In this document: in pieces, positions 50,978-63,832 of the stretch
How positions within the stretch are numbered: position 1 is the first letter of the stretch
How the letters are laid out: every line of letters begins with the position of its first letter
NCBI GenBank assembly: GCA_004362315.1
Contig: SNWL01000003.1
Location: 682,001-746,000 of the forward strand
DNA: 64,000 nucleotides
Reading direction: 5' to 3'
Source of the DNA: Mycobacterium sp. BK086
GTDB lineage: Bacteria; Actinomycetota; Actinomycetes; Mycobacteriales; Mycobacteriaceae
The notes under the pieces: generated by a model
The model's database searches: none
What the model was told of the DNA's origin: nothing
What the model saw: only the letters and a program-made list of their open reading frames with translations
Translations under genes and position numbers: made by a program

Positions 50978-51562
50978 ATGGCCGCCGCAGTGCGCCTCTC
51001 CGTCAGCCTGTTCGCGATCGCCGCCGCCGCGTTGATCACCATCCAGACCGGTCCGCCGACCGGTGCCGGCCCGACGGCAGTACAGCTGCGGTCCACCGAC
51101 GCCCCGATGACCGACGTGTCGACCACGATCAAGTCCCCGGTCATCGCGCTCACCAATCCCAACCCGTTCGACCCGTGCAACGACATCCCGCTGGACGTCA
51201 TCGCCGGGCTGGGACTGGAAGCCAGCCCGCCGACGCCGATGGAGAGCGGGCGCTGCCAGTACGACGCAGGCAACTACCAGATGGCCGTCGAACCCATCAT
51301 CTGGCGCACCTACGCGCAATCCCTGCCACCCGATGCCGTCGAGAGCGAGATCAACGGCCACCGCGCCGCGCAGTTCTGGGTGATGAAACCCACCGATTGG
51401 AACAACCGCTGGTGGTTCTCCTGCATGGTGGTGTTCAAGACCAGCTACGGCGTCATCCAGCAGTCGTTGTTCTACTCCCCGATCTACTCCAACCCCGATG
51501 TCGACTGCATGCAGGAAAACCTGATGCGGGCCCAGCAGCTCACGCCGTTCTACAAATTCTGA
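50978..51562 (+). CDS. Secreted DUF3558-like protein
   Basis: This 194-residue protein has an N-terminal signal or anchor (about residues 5-24, SVSLFAIAAAALITI). The DUF3558 pattern follows: LTNPNPFDPCNDIPLDVI with the first Cys, GRCQY, WFSCMVVF and DVDCMQ, four spaced Cys likely forming two disulfides. It lacks a lipobox Cys, whereas M. tuberculosis LppV in the same neighbourhood is a lipoprotein. The function is unknown; the family is restricted to actinobacteria. It is divergent from the phosphoesterase gene. Confidence 0.8.
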   Translation: MAAAVRLSVSLFAIAAAALITIQTGPPTGAGPTAVQLRSTDAPMTDVSTTIKSPVIALTNPNPFDPCNDIPLDVIAGLGLEASPPTPMESGRCQYDAGNYQMAVEPIIWRTYAQSLPPDAVESEINGHRAAQFWVMKPTDWNNRWWFSCMVVFKTSYGVIQQSLFYSPIYSNPDVDCMQENLMRAQQLTPFYKF

Positions 51563-51576
51563 ATATCCTGACCGGT

Positions 51577-53259
51577 GTGCGCAGCCGTCGTGCCCACCGA
51601 TTCGTCGACCGCGCCTTATCCCGCCACCTGCGGATAGCGCCGCCGACCGTTGACTACCTCGTGCATCGCGCTGTCGGCATCCCGATGCGCGACGGTGCGG
51701 TCCTGCGCGCCACCCACTACGCACCGAACCTCGACAAGCCGCTCGGCACCATCCTGGTCCGCGGGCCCTACGGCCGGTCCTTTCCGTTCTCGCTCGTCTA
51801 CGCGCGCCTGTACGCCGCGCGGGGCTATCACGTCGTGCTGCAGAGCGTGCGCGGCACGTTCGGCTCGGGCGGCGAATTCGTGCCGATGGTCCACGAGGCC
51901 GACGACGCCGCCGACACCGTCGTGTGGCTGCGCGAGCAGCCGTGGTTCACCGGCAGCTTCGCCACCGTCGGGCTGTCCTACCTGGGCTTCACCCAGTGGG
52001 CCCTGCTGTCTGATCCGCCACCCGAACTGGCCGCCGCGGTGGTCACCGTCGGGCCGCACGACTTCTACGAATCGTCGTGGGGCACCGGGTCGTTCTCGCT
52101 CAACGATTTCCTGAGCTGGTCGGACTCGATCGCCCATCAGGAAGAGGCACTGGCGCGGAAGTTGGCGCTCCAAAACCGTGCGGCACGGCGACTGGACCAG
52201 GCCATGCACGGCCTCCCCCTGGGCAGTGCGGGCCGGGGGCTGCTCGGGGCGAACTCACCGTGGTATGAGTCGTGGGTCGAGCATCCTCGCGGCGACGACC
52301 CGTTCTGGGACGCCATGCGGATGAACTCCGCGCTCGATCGAAGCGATGTGCCGGTGCTGCTGCTCAGCGGCTGGCAAGACCTGTTCCTGGAACAGACCCT
52401 TGAGCAGTACCGCCGCCTACGTGACAGAGGCGTTGACGTCGCGATGACAGTCGGGCCGTGGACCCACAGCGAGATGATGACCAAGGCCGGCGGAACTGCC
52501 GCCGCGGAGTCGCTGGACTGGCTCGGCACCCACCTGGCGGGGGCGCCCGCGACCAGGCGCAGCCGGGTGCGGGTGTACGTCGCACACCACGGCTGGATCG
52601 ACATGCCCGATTGGCCACCCGCCACCGGCGAGGGCGTGCTGTACCTGCAGCCCGCAGGCCGGCTGGCCGCGGCGCGCCCACCGGCAGACGCCACGCCGTC
52701 GACCTTCCGTTACGACCCCGCCGACCCGACCCCGACGGTGGGCGGCCGATTCCTGACCCAGAACAAGAGCGGCTACCGGGACGACTCCGCACTGGCCCGA
52801 CGCACCGACGTGCTCAGCTTCACCAGCGGCCCGCTCGACGCCGATCTGTACGTGTTCGGCAGCCCTGTCGTCGAACTGGCCCACGACTCCGATATCGACC
52901 ACGTCGACCTGTTCGTGCGCATCAGCGAGGTGGATGCGCGTGGGCGCTCCCGAAACGTCAGCGACGGCTACCGGCGGCTGAATCGGCCGGCGCCCGGTCC
53001 GGTCCGGGTCGAGCTCGACGCCATCGCACACCGCTTCCCCGCGGGCACTCAGATCCGGGTGCTCATCGCGGGCGGCTCGCACCCCCGCTACGCCCGCAAC
53101 CTCGGCACCGGCGAACCGGTCCTCACCGGGCAGCGGATGGTCCCGGCGCTGCACACCGTCCGCCACGGCGCCGGCGGGCTGTCGCGGTTGATCCTGCCCG
53201 CCTCGGCCGGCCTGCCCTCAGCCGACGGCGGCGCGAACCCGGCCGGCGATCTCGTCTAG
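51577..53259 (+). CDS. CocE/NonD family hydrolase (X-Pro dipeptidyl-peptidase-like), Rv2800-like
   Basis: The 560-residue serine hydrolase has an alpha/beta hydrolase domain with an oxyanion-type Tyr segment VRGPYGRS, nucleophile elbow GLSYLG (Ser134), the Asp region LLLSGWQDLFLEQT and catalytic His in GPWTHSEM. A C-terminal jelly-roll PepX_C domain covers about residues 355-545. The family includes cocaine esterase and peptidases; the natural ester or amide substrate is unknown. The GTG at 51577 is used, 14 bases after the previous gene; the long open frame upstream is non-coding. Confidence 0.88.
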   Translation: MRSRRAHRFVDRALSRHLRIAPPTVDYLVHRAVGIPMRDGAVLRATHYAPNLDKPLGTILVRGPYGRSFPFSLVYARLYAARGYHVVLQSVRGTFGSGGEFVPMVHEADDAADTVVWLREQPWFTGSFATVGLSYLGFTQWALLSDPPPELAAAVVTVGPHDFYESSWGTGSFSLNDFLSWSDSIAHQEEALARKLALQNRAARRLDQAMHGLPLGSAGRGLLGANSPWYESWVEHPRGDDPFWDAMRMNSALDRSDVPVLLLSGWQDLFLEQTLEQYRRLRDRGVDVAMTVGPWTHSEMMTKAGGTAAAESLDWLGTHLAGAPATRRSRVRVYVAHHGWIDMPDWPPATGEGVLYLQPAGRLAAARPPADATPSTFRYDPADPTPTVGGRFLTQNKSGYRDDSALARRTDVLSFTSGPLDADLYVFGSPVVELAHDSDIDHVDLFVRISEVDARGRSRNVSDGYRRLNRPAPGPVRVELDAIAHRFPAGTQIRVLIAGGSHPRYARNLGTGEPVLTGQRMVPALHTVRHGAGGLSRLILPASAGLPSADGGANPAGDLV

Positions 53260-53763
53260 CGCAGTGGCGTCATGGACCGGCCGGCCCCGCTGCGCCGTCG
53301 CGGGCAGTTGCACCCAGCTGGTGCAGCCCCCGTACTGCGGCTCGCGCGACAGCCGGATCGGCTCGACCAGCGGGGCGGCCTGAACCACGAGCACGGTCAA
53401 GTGGTGGCGGGGCCGGAAGTCCAGCCGGTCGGCCCGCACCGAATCCGCGGTCCAGATGTGCAGGTCTTCGATGTCCGCCAGCCCGTCGGCATTCGATACC
53501 GCCACGGCGGCAACCACTTTCGCCGCAGCACGGATCACAAGGTGGTCATCGGTGCTGTCGGAGGCTGATCCTGCGAGGAGGTCACGATGCTCGGGGCGCA
53601 CCCGTTCGGCATGACTGTGCGCGACCGTCGGGAACAACAGGAAGTCCTCGGCCGCCACCGCGAACCGCTTCTCATGGATGCCGCCCTTGCGCAGCAGCAC
53701 GGTTTGTCGGCCGTCGAGCAGCGCGTGCACGGCGGCGCTCCACTCCTTGAGCGCGGGCGTCAC
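53218..53763 (-). CDS. DUF1802 family protein
   Basis: The 181-residue protein starts at a GTG with TPALKEWSAAVHALLDGRQTVLLRKGGIHEKRF, the characteristic DUF1802 opening, and contains FLLFPTVAHSHAERVRPEHRDLL. No function is known. The GTG overlaps the upstream DUF2277 gene's stop as GTGA. Its 3' end overlaps the CocE gene's 3' end by 42 bases on opposite strands. Confidence 0.82.
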   Translation of the reverse strand: MTPALKEWSAAVHALLDGRQTVLLRKGGIHEKRFAVAAEDFLLFPTVAHSHAERVRPEHRDLLAGSASDSTDDHLVIRAAAKVVAAVAVSNADGLADIEDLHIWTADSVRADRLDFRPRHHLTVLVVQAAPLVEPIRLSREPQYGGCTSWVQLPATAQRGRPVHDATALDEIAGRVRAAVG

Positions 53764-54026
53764 TTCGAGGCAAGCCGCGCGATGACTTCGGGTCGGCGCA
53801 GCGGCGGAACGGTCTTCGGCGGCTGACGGCGGGCGGGCAGCTCCGAGAGCAGCCGCGTGGTGATCGTCGCGACCTCGGCCACCGCGGCCTCGAACGCGTC
53901 GACATTCGCCTCCGAGGGACGGGTGATTCCGCTGACCTTCCTGATGTACTGGCGGGCGGCCGCGGTGATCTCTTCGTCGGTGGCCGCCGGCTCCAGGCCG
54001 CGCAACTCGGTGATGTTTCGGCACAT
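53760..54026 (-). CDS. DUF2277 family protein
   Basis: This small 88-residue protein has the DUF2277 signature MCRNITELRGLEPAATDEEITAAARQYIRKVSG, with helices typical of a compact DNA- or protein-binding bundle (no function known). The ATG at 54026 is used; three extra upstream codons are possible. It is coupled to the DUF1802 gene and divergent from the enoyl-CoA hydratase gene, 44 bases away. Confidence 0.85.
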   Translation of the reverse strand: MCRNITELRGLEPAATDEEITAAARQYIRKVSGITRPSEANVDAFEAAVAEVATITTRLLSELPARRQPPKTVPPLRRPEVIARLASK

Positions 54027-54070
54027 AGCCCCCACGATAGGCGGATCCGCGCGCTGGCTACGGTGTGACG

Positions 54071-54829
54071 ATGACCGGCGACGACATCCTCCTCATCGAC
54101 ACCACCGACCGGATTCGCACGGTCACGCTGAATCGGCCCGGCGCGCGCAACGCGCTGTCGAGCGCACTGCGCAGCCGCTTCTTCAGCGCGCTGCGGGAAG
54201 CCGACGCCGACGAGGATGTCGACGTCATCATCGTCACCGGTGCTGACCCGGTGTTCTGCGCGGGTCTGGACCTCAAGGAACTCGGTGACACCACCGAACT
54301 TCCCGACATCTCACCGAAGTGGCCGCCGATGACCAAGCCCGTCATCGGGGCGATCAACGGCGCCGCGGTGACCGGCGGCCTGGAACTGGCGCTGTACTGC
54401 GACATCCTGATCGCCTCCGAACAGGCCCGCTTCGCCGATACCCACGCCCGCGTCGGGCTGCTGCCGACGTGGGGCCTGAGCGTGCGTCTGCCGCAGAAGG
54501 TCGGCGTCGGCATGGCCCGGCGGATGAGCCTGACCGGCGACTACCTGTCGGCCGAGGACGCCCTGCGCGCCGGGCTGGTCACCCAGGTCGTCGCGCACGA
54601 CGAGCTGCTGCCGGCCGCCCGCGCGGTGGCCGCCGCGATCGTCGGCAACAACCAGAAGGCTGTGCGCGCGCTGCTGGCGTCCTATCACCGCATCGACGAG
54701 GACCAGACCGGTTCAGGGCTGTGGATCGAGGCGATGTCGGCCAAGAAGTGGATGGCGCAGACCTCCGGGGATGACATCGCCGCAAGCCGCGCCTCGGTGA
54801 TCGAGCGCGGCCGCTCGCAGGTGAAATAG
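54071..54829 (+). CDS. Enoyl-CoA hydratase/isomerase family protein
   Basis: The 252-residue crotonase-fold protein has the oxyanion-hole segments FCAGLDLKEL and INGAAVTGGLELALYCD (about 63-72 and 96-112) and Glu at the hydratase position in ADTHARVGLLPTWG. It hydrates or isomerises acyl-CoAs; it resembles EchA16 of M. tuberculosis by neighbourhood. TACGGT (54059-54064) ends six bases before the ATG at 54071, a leaderless pattern. A GTG at 54065 would extend the protein by two residues. Confidence 0.88.
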   Translation: MTGDDILLIDTTDRIRTVTLNRPGARNALSSALRSRFFSALREADADEDVDVIIVTGADPVFCAGLDLKELGDTTELPDISPKWPPMTKPVIGAINGAAVTGGLELALYCDILIASEQARFADTHARVGLLPTWGLSVRLPQKVGVGMARRMSLTGDYLSAEDALRAGLVTQVVAHDELLPAARAVAAAIVGNNQKAVRALLASYHRIDEDQTGSGLWIEAMSAKKWMAQTSGDDIAASRASVIERGRSQVK

Positions 54830-54836
54830 GTTCTCG

Positions 54837-57434
54837 TCACACCGCTTTCGCGGCATCGATGAGGCTCTGCCACTTCACCAGCGTGCCGGCGTCCTTGGCG
54901 ATGATGTTGCCGATCTGCAGCTCACTCAGCGTCACGCCCGCCAGGGTGTAGCTGCTGTTGTTGCCGACGATGGTGATCACCGTCGAGCCGGACGTGTCGG
55001 AGACGTCGAACGCGGTGGCCTGCATCCAGACGAAGTCCAGCGTGTCTTTGGCGGGATCGAAGGTCAGTACCGGGTTGGCGCCCCACGCCCAGCCGATCGT
55101 GGTCGACGTGCCGCCGGTCACCGGAGTCGCGCCACCGCCACCGCCACCGCTGGAACTACCCGCCTTCGTGTAGTCGACGACGTTGATCGTGCCGTAGTCG
55201 TTGAACACGTTGCTGAAGGCACCCTGGGGATCGCTGAGCCCCGAGGCACCCGTCGTGGCCTGCCCGAGAGTGCCCGGGATGTCGCGCAGGACCTGCCACA
55301 TCGACAGCATGCCGATGCCCTTGGTACGAGCCCAGTCTTCGAGGGCCTGCGCGTCGGCGACAGTGAAGACCTCGGTGATGACATCGTTGACGCCGAGCAT
55401 CGGAGTGACGCCGATATTGCTCCAGCCGAACGTCCTTCCTTGTGCGGCATACAGCGCGGCCAGCTGGGCGTAGGTGGACTCCGCGGACTCAATCGCGTAG
55501 GCGCCCATGGTCTTTGCGTTCGGTCCGCTGGTGGGCGCGGCGGATTCTCCGTAATCCATGGCCATCACGTTGACGCCGGCGAGTGTGACACCCGCCTTGA
55601 GTGCGGTGTCCACCACGTTGACGCCGTCGGCGGTCAGCCCACTCGGCAGGACCGGCAAGGTGTACCAGATCTTCAGGTCTGGCTTGGATTTCTGCAGCAG
55701 TGCCAGCGCCTGGGCGTTGAGCGTCACTGACTTCGGGTCGGCCACCGCGGCCCCTTCGATGTCGAAGTCGATCTGGGTGATGCCGTATGTGTCGATCACC
55801 GCGGCGTAGGCGTCGGCCAGCTCTTGGGCGCTGCGCCCCTTGGCCGCGTAATCCTGTGCCAGGCTGGTGCCGGCCGCACCGCCGAGCGAAATCATGACGT
55901 CGCCGCCGGCGGCCTTGAAGTCGGCGATCGACTTGTTGATCGCGATGGCCTGTTCGTTGGTCGAATTCGGTTCCAGCGCAGCCAATCCCGCCCAGGCGAG
56001 GTTGCCGTTCTGGTCGGCCTGCATGAAGCCCAGCGTCACCAGCGACGTGCCGTATGTCTTCGACAGCGCCAGGAGATTCGGCACCGGGTAGGCGCCCATG
56101 TCGATATAGGGCGCAAAGAAGCTCTTGCCCCACTGCGCGGTTCCGCCCGGCGTCGTGGCGGTGTCGTCGTTCGTGATCGTGCCGGTTGCGGACGTGTTGA
56201 CGAGCGTGGCGCCCACCGGATTGGACAGCACGACCGTGAACGTCTCGGTCGGCTCGACTGTCGTGTCGGCCAGGACGTTGACGGTGATCACCTGCGACAC
56301 CGAGCCGGGGGCGAACGTGACCGTGCCCGAAGCCGCGGTGTAATCCTGACCGGCGGTCGCCGACCCGCCGCCCGTTGTGTAGGCGAGCGTGACCGTCGTC
56401 GCCGTGGCTTTGGACAGAGTCACCGTGAACGTCATCGCGGTCGTTCCGCTGTTGCCCTCGGCGACGGTGGCGCCGGCGACGGACACCGTGGGCAGTTGCG
56501 GGACGCTGGCGTCGTCATCGTCGGTGATCGTGCCCGTCGCGACGGCCCGGCCGATCTTGGCGCCGAACGCGTCGGACAGTGTCACGGTGAACGTCTCGGC
56601 CGGCTCGGCCTTGGTGTCGCCCAGCACGTCCACGTTGATGACCTGCGACGTCACCCCCGGAGCGAAGACCAGCGTGCCCCCGCCGTTCACGTAATCCTGC
56701 AGGGCCGTCGCCGACCCGTCGGCCGTCGCCCAGCTCACGGTGACGGTCTTGGTGCTCGCCTTGGACAGCGTCACGGTGAAAGCCGCGCTGGTGGTGCTCC
56801 CGCTGCCCTCGACCAGGCTGGTGTCGGTGATCGAGAGGCTGGGCGTGGTCTGCGGACGCAGCAGGTTCTCGATCTCGCGACGGATGAGCGCGAGCGCACC
56901 GGTGATCAGTTCGACCGGTGAGGGTGGCAGGCCCTTGATCCCGAACAGCGACAGAAACCCTTTGACGAGATCGGTCGGGGTGACCGCGGCCCTCGCGGTC
57001 TGGCGAGCCGGGGTCACCGCCTTCGGCACGGATACAGCGGTGTCGACCGGCTCGGCCTTGGCAACCGAAACCTGAACCGCGGCAGCTGATTCCGTGAGGG
57101 CATTCTGAACTGATCCCGTTGAATCCGCCGCTTTGGCCGGCGTTGGGGTTTCGGTGGCCGGCACGCGCGTGTCCGGACGGCTCGCGGCGGCAGGTCGTGA
57201 GGTCGACGGCGTGCGGGCGGACCTCTTGGGAGCCTCAGCCTTGCTGCCCGCCGGCGCCTGCGCGGCACGGCGTGACGTCCCGACCGCTGATTTCGATGGT
57301 TTCGACGGTTGCGACGCCGAGCCGGTATCCGGGGTGTCAGCTACCGCGATACCCGGGCTGGCGGCGACCGCCATTCCAAGGCTCAGCGCAAACGCGGCGG
57401 AACCGACGCGAAATCCAAATGCTGTCGAACTCAT
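54837..57434 (-). CDS. Secreted GH18 chitinase-like protein with two Calx-beta domains
   Basis: The 865-residue exported protein has a signal peptide (about 1-32, ending AVADT) and a long Ala/Ser/Pro/Thr-rich linker (33-190). Two Calx-beta repeats follow (about 195-311 and 313-425, each with VxEGxxGTT and DYxxxxGTxxFAPG). The GH18 TIM barrel (about 430-757) has the catalytic motif DFDIE (Asp556, Asp558, Glu560). A Gly-rich hinge leads to a C-terminal beta domain (about 770-865). The catalytic Glu is intact, so chitinase or related glycosidase activity is likely. Ca-binding Calx-beta repeats may mediate surface attachment. It converges with the hydratase gene, ending eight bases after it. Confidence 0.85.
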   Translation of the reverse strand: MSSTAFGFRVGSAAFALSLGMAVAASPGIAVADTPDTGSASQPSKPSKSAVGTSRRAAQAPAGSKAEAPKRSARTPSTSRPAAASRPDTRVPATETPTPAKAADSTGSVQNALTESAAAVQVSVAKAEPVDTAVSVPKAVTPARQTARAAVTPTDLVKGFLSLFGIKGLPPSPVELITGALALIRREIENLLRPQTTPSLSITDTSLVEGSGSTTSAAFTVTLSKASTKTVTVSWATADGSATALQDYVNGGGTLVFAPGVTSQVINVDVLGDTKAEPAETFTVTLSDAFGAKIGRAVATGTITDDDDASVPQLPTVSVAGATVAEGNSGTTAMTFTVTLSKATATTVTLAYTTGGGSATAGQDYTAASGTVTFAPGSVSQVITVNVLADTTVEPTETFTVVLSNPVGATLVNTSATGTITNDDTATTPGGTAQWGKSFFAPYIDMGAYPVPNLLALSKTYGTSLVTLGFMQADQNGNLAWAGLAALEPNSTNEQAIAINKSIADFKAAGGDVMISLGGAAGTSLAQDYAAKGRSAQELADAYAAVIDTYGITQIDFDIEGAAVADPKSVTLNAQALALLQKSKPDLKIWYTLPVLPSGLTADGVNVVDTALKAGVTLAGVNVMAMDYGESAAPTSGPNAKTMGAYAIESAESTYAQLAALYAAQGRTFGWSNIGVTPMLGVNDVITEVFTVADAQALEDWARTKGIGMLSMWQVLRDIPGTLGQATTGASGLSDPQGAFSNVFNDYGTINVVDYTKAGSSSGGGGGGATPVTGGTSTTIGWAWGANPVLTFDPAKDTLDFVWMQATAFDVSDTSGSTVITIVGNNSSYTLAGVTLSELQIGNIIAKDAGTLVKWQSLIDAAKAV

Positions 57435-57557
57435 GGCACCCCCGTACCTGGATGGTCTGTCAGCAACGCCCAGTATTAACGCACAGAGGAGGGCCGTGGA
57501 GCCAACTCAGCAAAAATTCAGATCGAAGTTTCAGGCGCATCCCCTACGCTTGGCCGC

Positions 57558-58127
57558 ATGAATGAGGCGCATGAGGTCTGTGGCAGCGACGAGTGGCGTC
57601 AGATCATGCGCGAGCAGATCCTGCCCTGGGTGCTGGGTGGTATCGACCTCGGTGACGACGTCCTGGAGGTGGGGCCCGGCTATGGCGCCGTCACCGATGT
57701 GCTGAGCACGGCTCTACCCCGGGTGACGTGTGTGGAGATCGACGAAAAGTTGGCGGCGATGCTCACCGAGCGGTTCGCCGGCGTGCCGTCGGTGCAGATC
57801 CTGAACGCCGATGCCACCGCGCTGAACTTCCCCGACGACCGGTTCTCGGGGGCGGCCTGCTTCACGATGCTGCACCACGTGCCCACTGCCGAGCTGCAGG
57901 ATCGACTGCTGGCCGAGGTCGCCCGCGTACTGCGGCCGGGGGCGACGCTGGTTGCCAGCGACAGCATCGGCAGCGACGAGATGGAAGCCGCACACGAGAG
58001 CGACACCTACAACCCGGTCGACCCGGCCCGTCTTGCGGACCGTCTGGTCGCCGCGGGCTTCGCGGACGTCGACGTCCGCACCAACGACTTCGGTTGGGCC
58101 GCAACCGCTCACGTGCCCGGTCGCTAG
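57558..58127 (+). CDS. Class I SAM-dependent methyltransferase
   Basis: This 189-residue Rossmann-fold methyltransferase has motif I VLEVGPGYGAVTDVL (about 36-50), acidic motif II VTCVEIDEKL, ADATALNFPDDRF and FTMLHHVP (motif IV), then LRPGATLVASDS. The substrate is unknown; relatives are annotated methyltransferase type 11. It is a single gene between the divergent GH18 gene and the convergent dinF gene. Confidence 0.87.
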   Translation: MNEAHEVCGSDEWRQIMREQILPWVLGGIDLGDDVLEVGPGYGAVTDVLSTALPRVTCVEIDEKLAAMLTERFAGVPSVQILNADATALNFPDDRFSGAACFTMLHHVPTAELQDRLLAEVARVLRPGATLVASDSIGSDEMEAAHESDTYNPVDPARLADRLVAAGFADVDVRTNDFGWAATAHVPGR

Positions 58128-58150
58128 ATCTCCCGGTGCTGATCGAGTAC

Positions 58151-60981
<2,831 letters not shown>

Positions 60982-60995
60982 GGAAATCGCCGCGC

Positions 60996-63752
60996 CTACA
61001 CACGGGCTTTTTCTACCAGCTCGTACGTCTCGATGACGTCGCCTTCCTTGATGTCGGAGTACGTCAGCGTCAGACCGCATTCGTAACCCTCGCGCACCTC
61101 GGTGGCGTCGTCCTTCTCGCGCTTGAGCGAAGAGACCGTGAGGTTCTCGGCGACGACGACGTTGTCACGCAGCAGCCGCGCCTTGGCGTTGCGCCGCATG
61201 ATCCCGGACTGCACGAGGCAACCCGCGATATTGCCGACCTTCGACGACCGGAAGATCGCCCGGATCTCGGCACGGCCGAGCTCCTTCTCCTCGTAGACCG
61301 GCTTGAGCATGCCCTTGAGCGCGCTCTCGATCTCGTCGATCGCCTGGTAGATCACCGAGTAGTACCGGATCTCCACACCTTCGCGGTTGGCCAGCTCGGT
61401 GGCCTTGCCCTCGGCGCGGACGTTGAAGCCGATGATGATTGCATCCGACGCCGACGCCAGGTTGACGTTGGTCTCGGTGACGCCACCGACACCACGGTCG
61501 ATGACGCGCAGCTCCACCTCGTCGTCGATCTGGATGCCCAGCAGAGCCTCTTCCAGCGCCTCGACGGTGCCGGAGTTGTCGCCCTTGAGGATCAGGTTCA
61601 GCTGGCTGGTTTCCTTCAGCGCCGAATCCAGGTCTTCCAGGCTGATGCGCTTGCGGGTACGGGCGGCCAGCGCGTTGCGCTTACGCGCGCTGCGCCGGTC
61701 AGCGATCTGACGGGCGATGCGGTCCTCGTCGACAACCAGGAAGTTGTCACCGGCACCCGGCACCGACGTGAAGCCGATGACCTGCACCGGTCGCGACGGC
61801 AGCGCCTCGGTGACATCCTCGCCGTGCTCGTCGACCATGCGGCGGACGCGGCCGTAGGCGTCGCCGGCGACCACCGAGTCGCCGACCCGCAGCGTGCCGC
61901 GCTGAATCAGCACGGTCGCCACCGGACCGCGACCGCGGTCCAGGTGCGCTTCGATGGCCACACCCTGGGCTTCCATATCGGGGTTGGCCCGCAGGTCCAG
62001 CGCCGCATCGGCGGTCAACAGCACGGCCTCTTCGAGCGCCTGAATATTGGTGCCGTTCTTGGCCGAGATGTCGACGAACATGGTGTCACCACCGAAGTCC
62101 TCGGCAACCAGGTTGTACTCGGTGAGCTGCGCCCGGATCTTGGCCGGGTCGGCGCCTTCCTTGTCAATCTTGTTGACCGCAACCACGATCGGCACATCGG
62201 CGGCCTGCGCGTGGTTGATGGCCTCCACCGTCTGCGGCATGACGCCGTCGTCGGCGGCGACCACCAGGATCGCGATATCGGTGGCCTTCGCGCCGCGGGC
62301 ACGCATGGCGGTGAACGCCTCGTGACCCGGGGTGTCGATGAAGGTGATCGGCCGGACGACACCGTCGTGCTCGACGGTCACCTGGTAGGCACCGATGTGC
62401 TGGGTGATGCCACCGGCCTCGCCCTCGCGGACGCTGGCCTTGCGGATGGTGTCCAGCAGTCGGGTCTTGCCGTGGTCGACGTGGCCCATGACGGTGACGA
62501 CAGGCGGGCGGACCTCCAGGTCCTCTTCGTCGCCCTCGTCCTCGCCATAGGTGAGGTCGAAGGATTCCAGCAGCTCGCGATCCTCGTCCTCCGGCGACAC
62601 GACCTGGACGACGTAGTTCATCTCGCTGCCGAGCAGCTCCAGCGTCTCGTCACCCACGGACTGGGTGGCGGTGACCATCTCGCCGAGGTTGAACAGCGCC
62701 TGGACCAGTGCGGCCGGGTTGGCGTCGATCTTCTCGGCGAAATCGGACAGCGACGCGCCGCGGGCCAGCCGTATGGTCTCGCCGTTGCCGTGCGGCAACC
62801 GCACGCCACCGACGACCGGTGCCTGCATGCTCTCGTATTCGGCGCGTTTTGCGCGCTTCGACTTACGGCCACGACGCGGGGCACCGCCGGGACGGCCGAA
62901 CGCACCGGCCGCGCCACCGCGCTGGCCGGGACGACCACCGCCGCCACCGGGACCGCCGCCGCCGGGACGACCGCGGAAACCACCGGCAGCCGCTCCACCA
63001 GCACCGGCACCGGCACCACCGGGGCCGCCGGTGCGGTAGTTACCGCCACCGCCACCACCACCCGGACGACCACCACCGCCGCCGGGACGGGGGCCGCCGC
63101 CGGGACGGGGCGCACCCGGACGACCGGGTGCGCCGGGACGGGCGCCGGGCGGACGCGGCGGCATGTTGCCGGGCGTGGCGCCACCGGGACGCGGACCACC
63201 GGGGCCCGGACGCGGACCGCCGGGGCCGGGGCGCGGGCCTTGCGGGCGCGGAGCGGGACGCTCGACCGGCTGGGCCGAGGAGAACGGGTTGTTGCCGACG
63301 CGCGGCGGGCGGGGCATACCCGGCTTGGGCGCTGCCGGGCCGGGACGGGGACCGGGCGTCGGCGCGGGCCCGGGACGGGCCGGCGCCGGGGCTGCCGCAG
63401 ATGCCGCAGGAGCGGGCGGGGCCGCGGGTGCGGGCGGCGCAGGCGGCGGCGCCGCGGGGGCGGGGGCTGCCGGCTTGGGGGCCGCCGGCACCGGTGCCGC
63501 GGGCGCGGCAGCACTGGGTGCGGGCGCCGGCTTCGGCGCTCCGTTTCCGGCGCTGGCCGGTGCGGGCTTAGCTGGGGTTTTGTCGGGCTTGCCGCCGCCG
63601 AACGATTCACGCAAGCGGCGCGCCACGGGGGCTTCCACCGTCGACGACGCGGATTTGACGAATTCGCCCTGATCGCTCAGACGGGCGAGAACTTCCTTGC
63701 TGGTGACACCGAGTTCCTTGGCCAACTCGTGCACGCGGGCCTTACCTGCCAC
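60996..63752 (-). CDS. infB: Translation initiation factor IF-2
   Basis: The 918-residue GTPase places initiator tRNA on the 30S subunit. It starts with GTG and an IF2-N helical domain (residues 1-50, [19 protein letters not shown]). A very long Pro/Ala/Gly/Arg low-complexity segment (about 60-305) follows. Next come [21 protein letters not shown], the G domain (G1 GHVDHGKT near 422, [19 protein letters not shown]) and two beta-barrel domains. The Gly-rich segment (62871-63560) contains many [10 protein letters not shown] repeats and is typical of actinobacterial IF-2 but long here. Confidence 0.96.
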   Translation of the reverse strand: MAGKARVHELAKELGVTSKEVLARLSDQGEFVKSASSTVEAPVARRLRESFGGGKPDKTPAKPAPASAGNGAPKPAPAPSAAAPAAPVPAAPKPAAPAPAAPPPAPPAPAAPPAPAASAAAPAPARPGPAPTPGPRPGPAAPKPGMPRPPRVGNNPFSSAQPVERPAPRPQGPRPGPGGPRPGPGGPRPGGATPGNMPPRPPGARPGAPGRPGAPRPGGGPRPGGGGGRPGGGGGGGNYRTGGPGGAGAGAGGAAAGGFRGRPGGGGPGGGGGRPGQRGGAAGAFGRPGGAPRRGRKSKRAKRAEYESMQAPVVGGVRLPHGNGETIRLARGASLSDFAEKIDANPAALVQALFNLGEMVTATQSVGDETLELLGSEMNYVVQVVSPEDEDRELLESFDLTYGEDEGDEEDLEVRPPVVTVMGHVDHGKTRLLDTIRKASVREGEAGGITQHIGAYQVTVEHDGVVRPITFIDTPGHEAFTAMRARGAKATDIAILVVAADDGVMPQTVEAINHAQAADVPIVVAVNKIDKEGADPAKIRAQLTEYNLVAEDFGGDTMFVDISAKNGTNIQALEEAVLLTADAALDLRANPDMEAQGVAIEAHLDRGRGPVATVLIQRGTLRVGDSVVAGDAYGRVRRMVDEHGEDVTEALPSRPVQVIGFTSVPGAGDNFLVVDEDRIARQIADRRSARKRNALAARTRKRISLEDLDSALKETSQLNLILKGDNSGTVEALEEALLGIQIDDEVELRVIDRGVGGVTETNVNLASASDAIIIGFNVRAEGKATELANREGVEIRYYSVIYQAIDEIESALKGMLKPVYEEKELGRAEIRAIFRSSKVGNIAGCLVQSGIMRRNAKARLLRDNVVVAENLTVSSLKREKDDATEVREGYECGLTLTYSDIKEGDVIETYELVEKARV

Positions 63753-63832
63753 TACATCTCCTACTCAAGAGGCGACAGCGGTGGTAGGCCGCGCCTCGGG
63801 TTTAGCTACGACGCATGGTCATCGTCGGGACT

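Noticed and set aside
53218-54024. Long version of the DUF1802 gene starting near 54024
   Set aside because: The first 85 codons overlap the DUF2277 gene and lack conserved sequence; the GTG at 53763 gives the normal domain start.
62900-63560. Repeated GGGACG/CCGCC units resembling a direct-repeat array
   Set aside because: These are codons for Pro/Gly/Arg repeats in IF-2, with no regular spacers, so not a CRISPR array.
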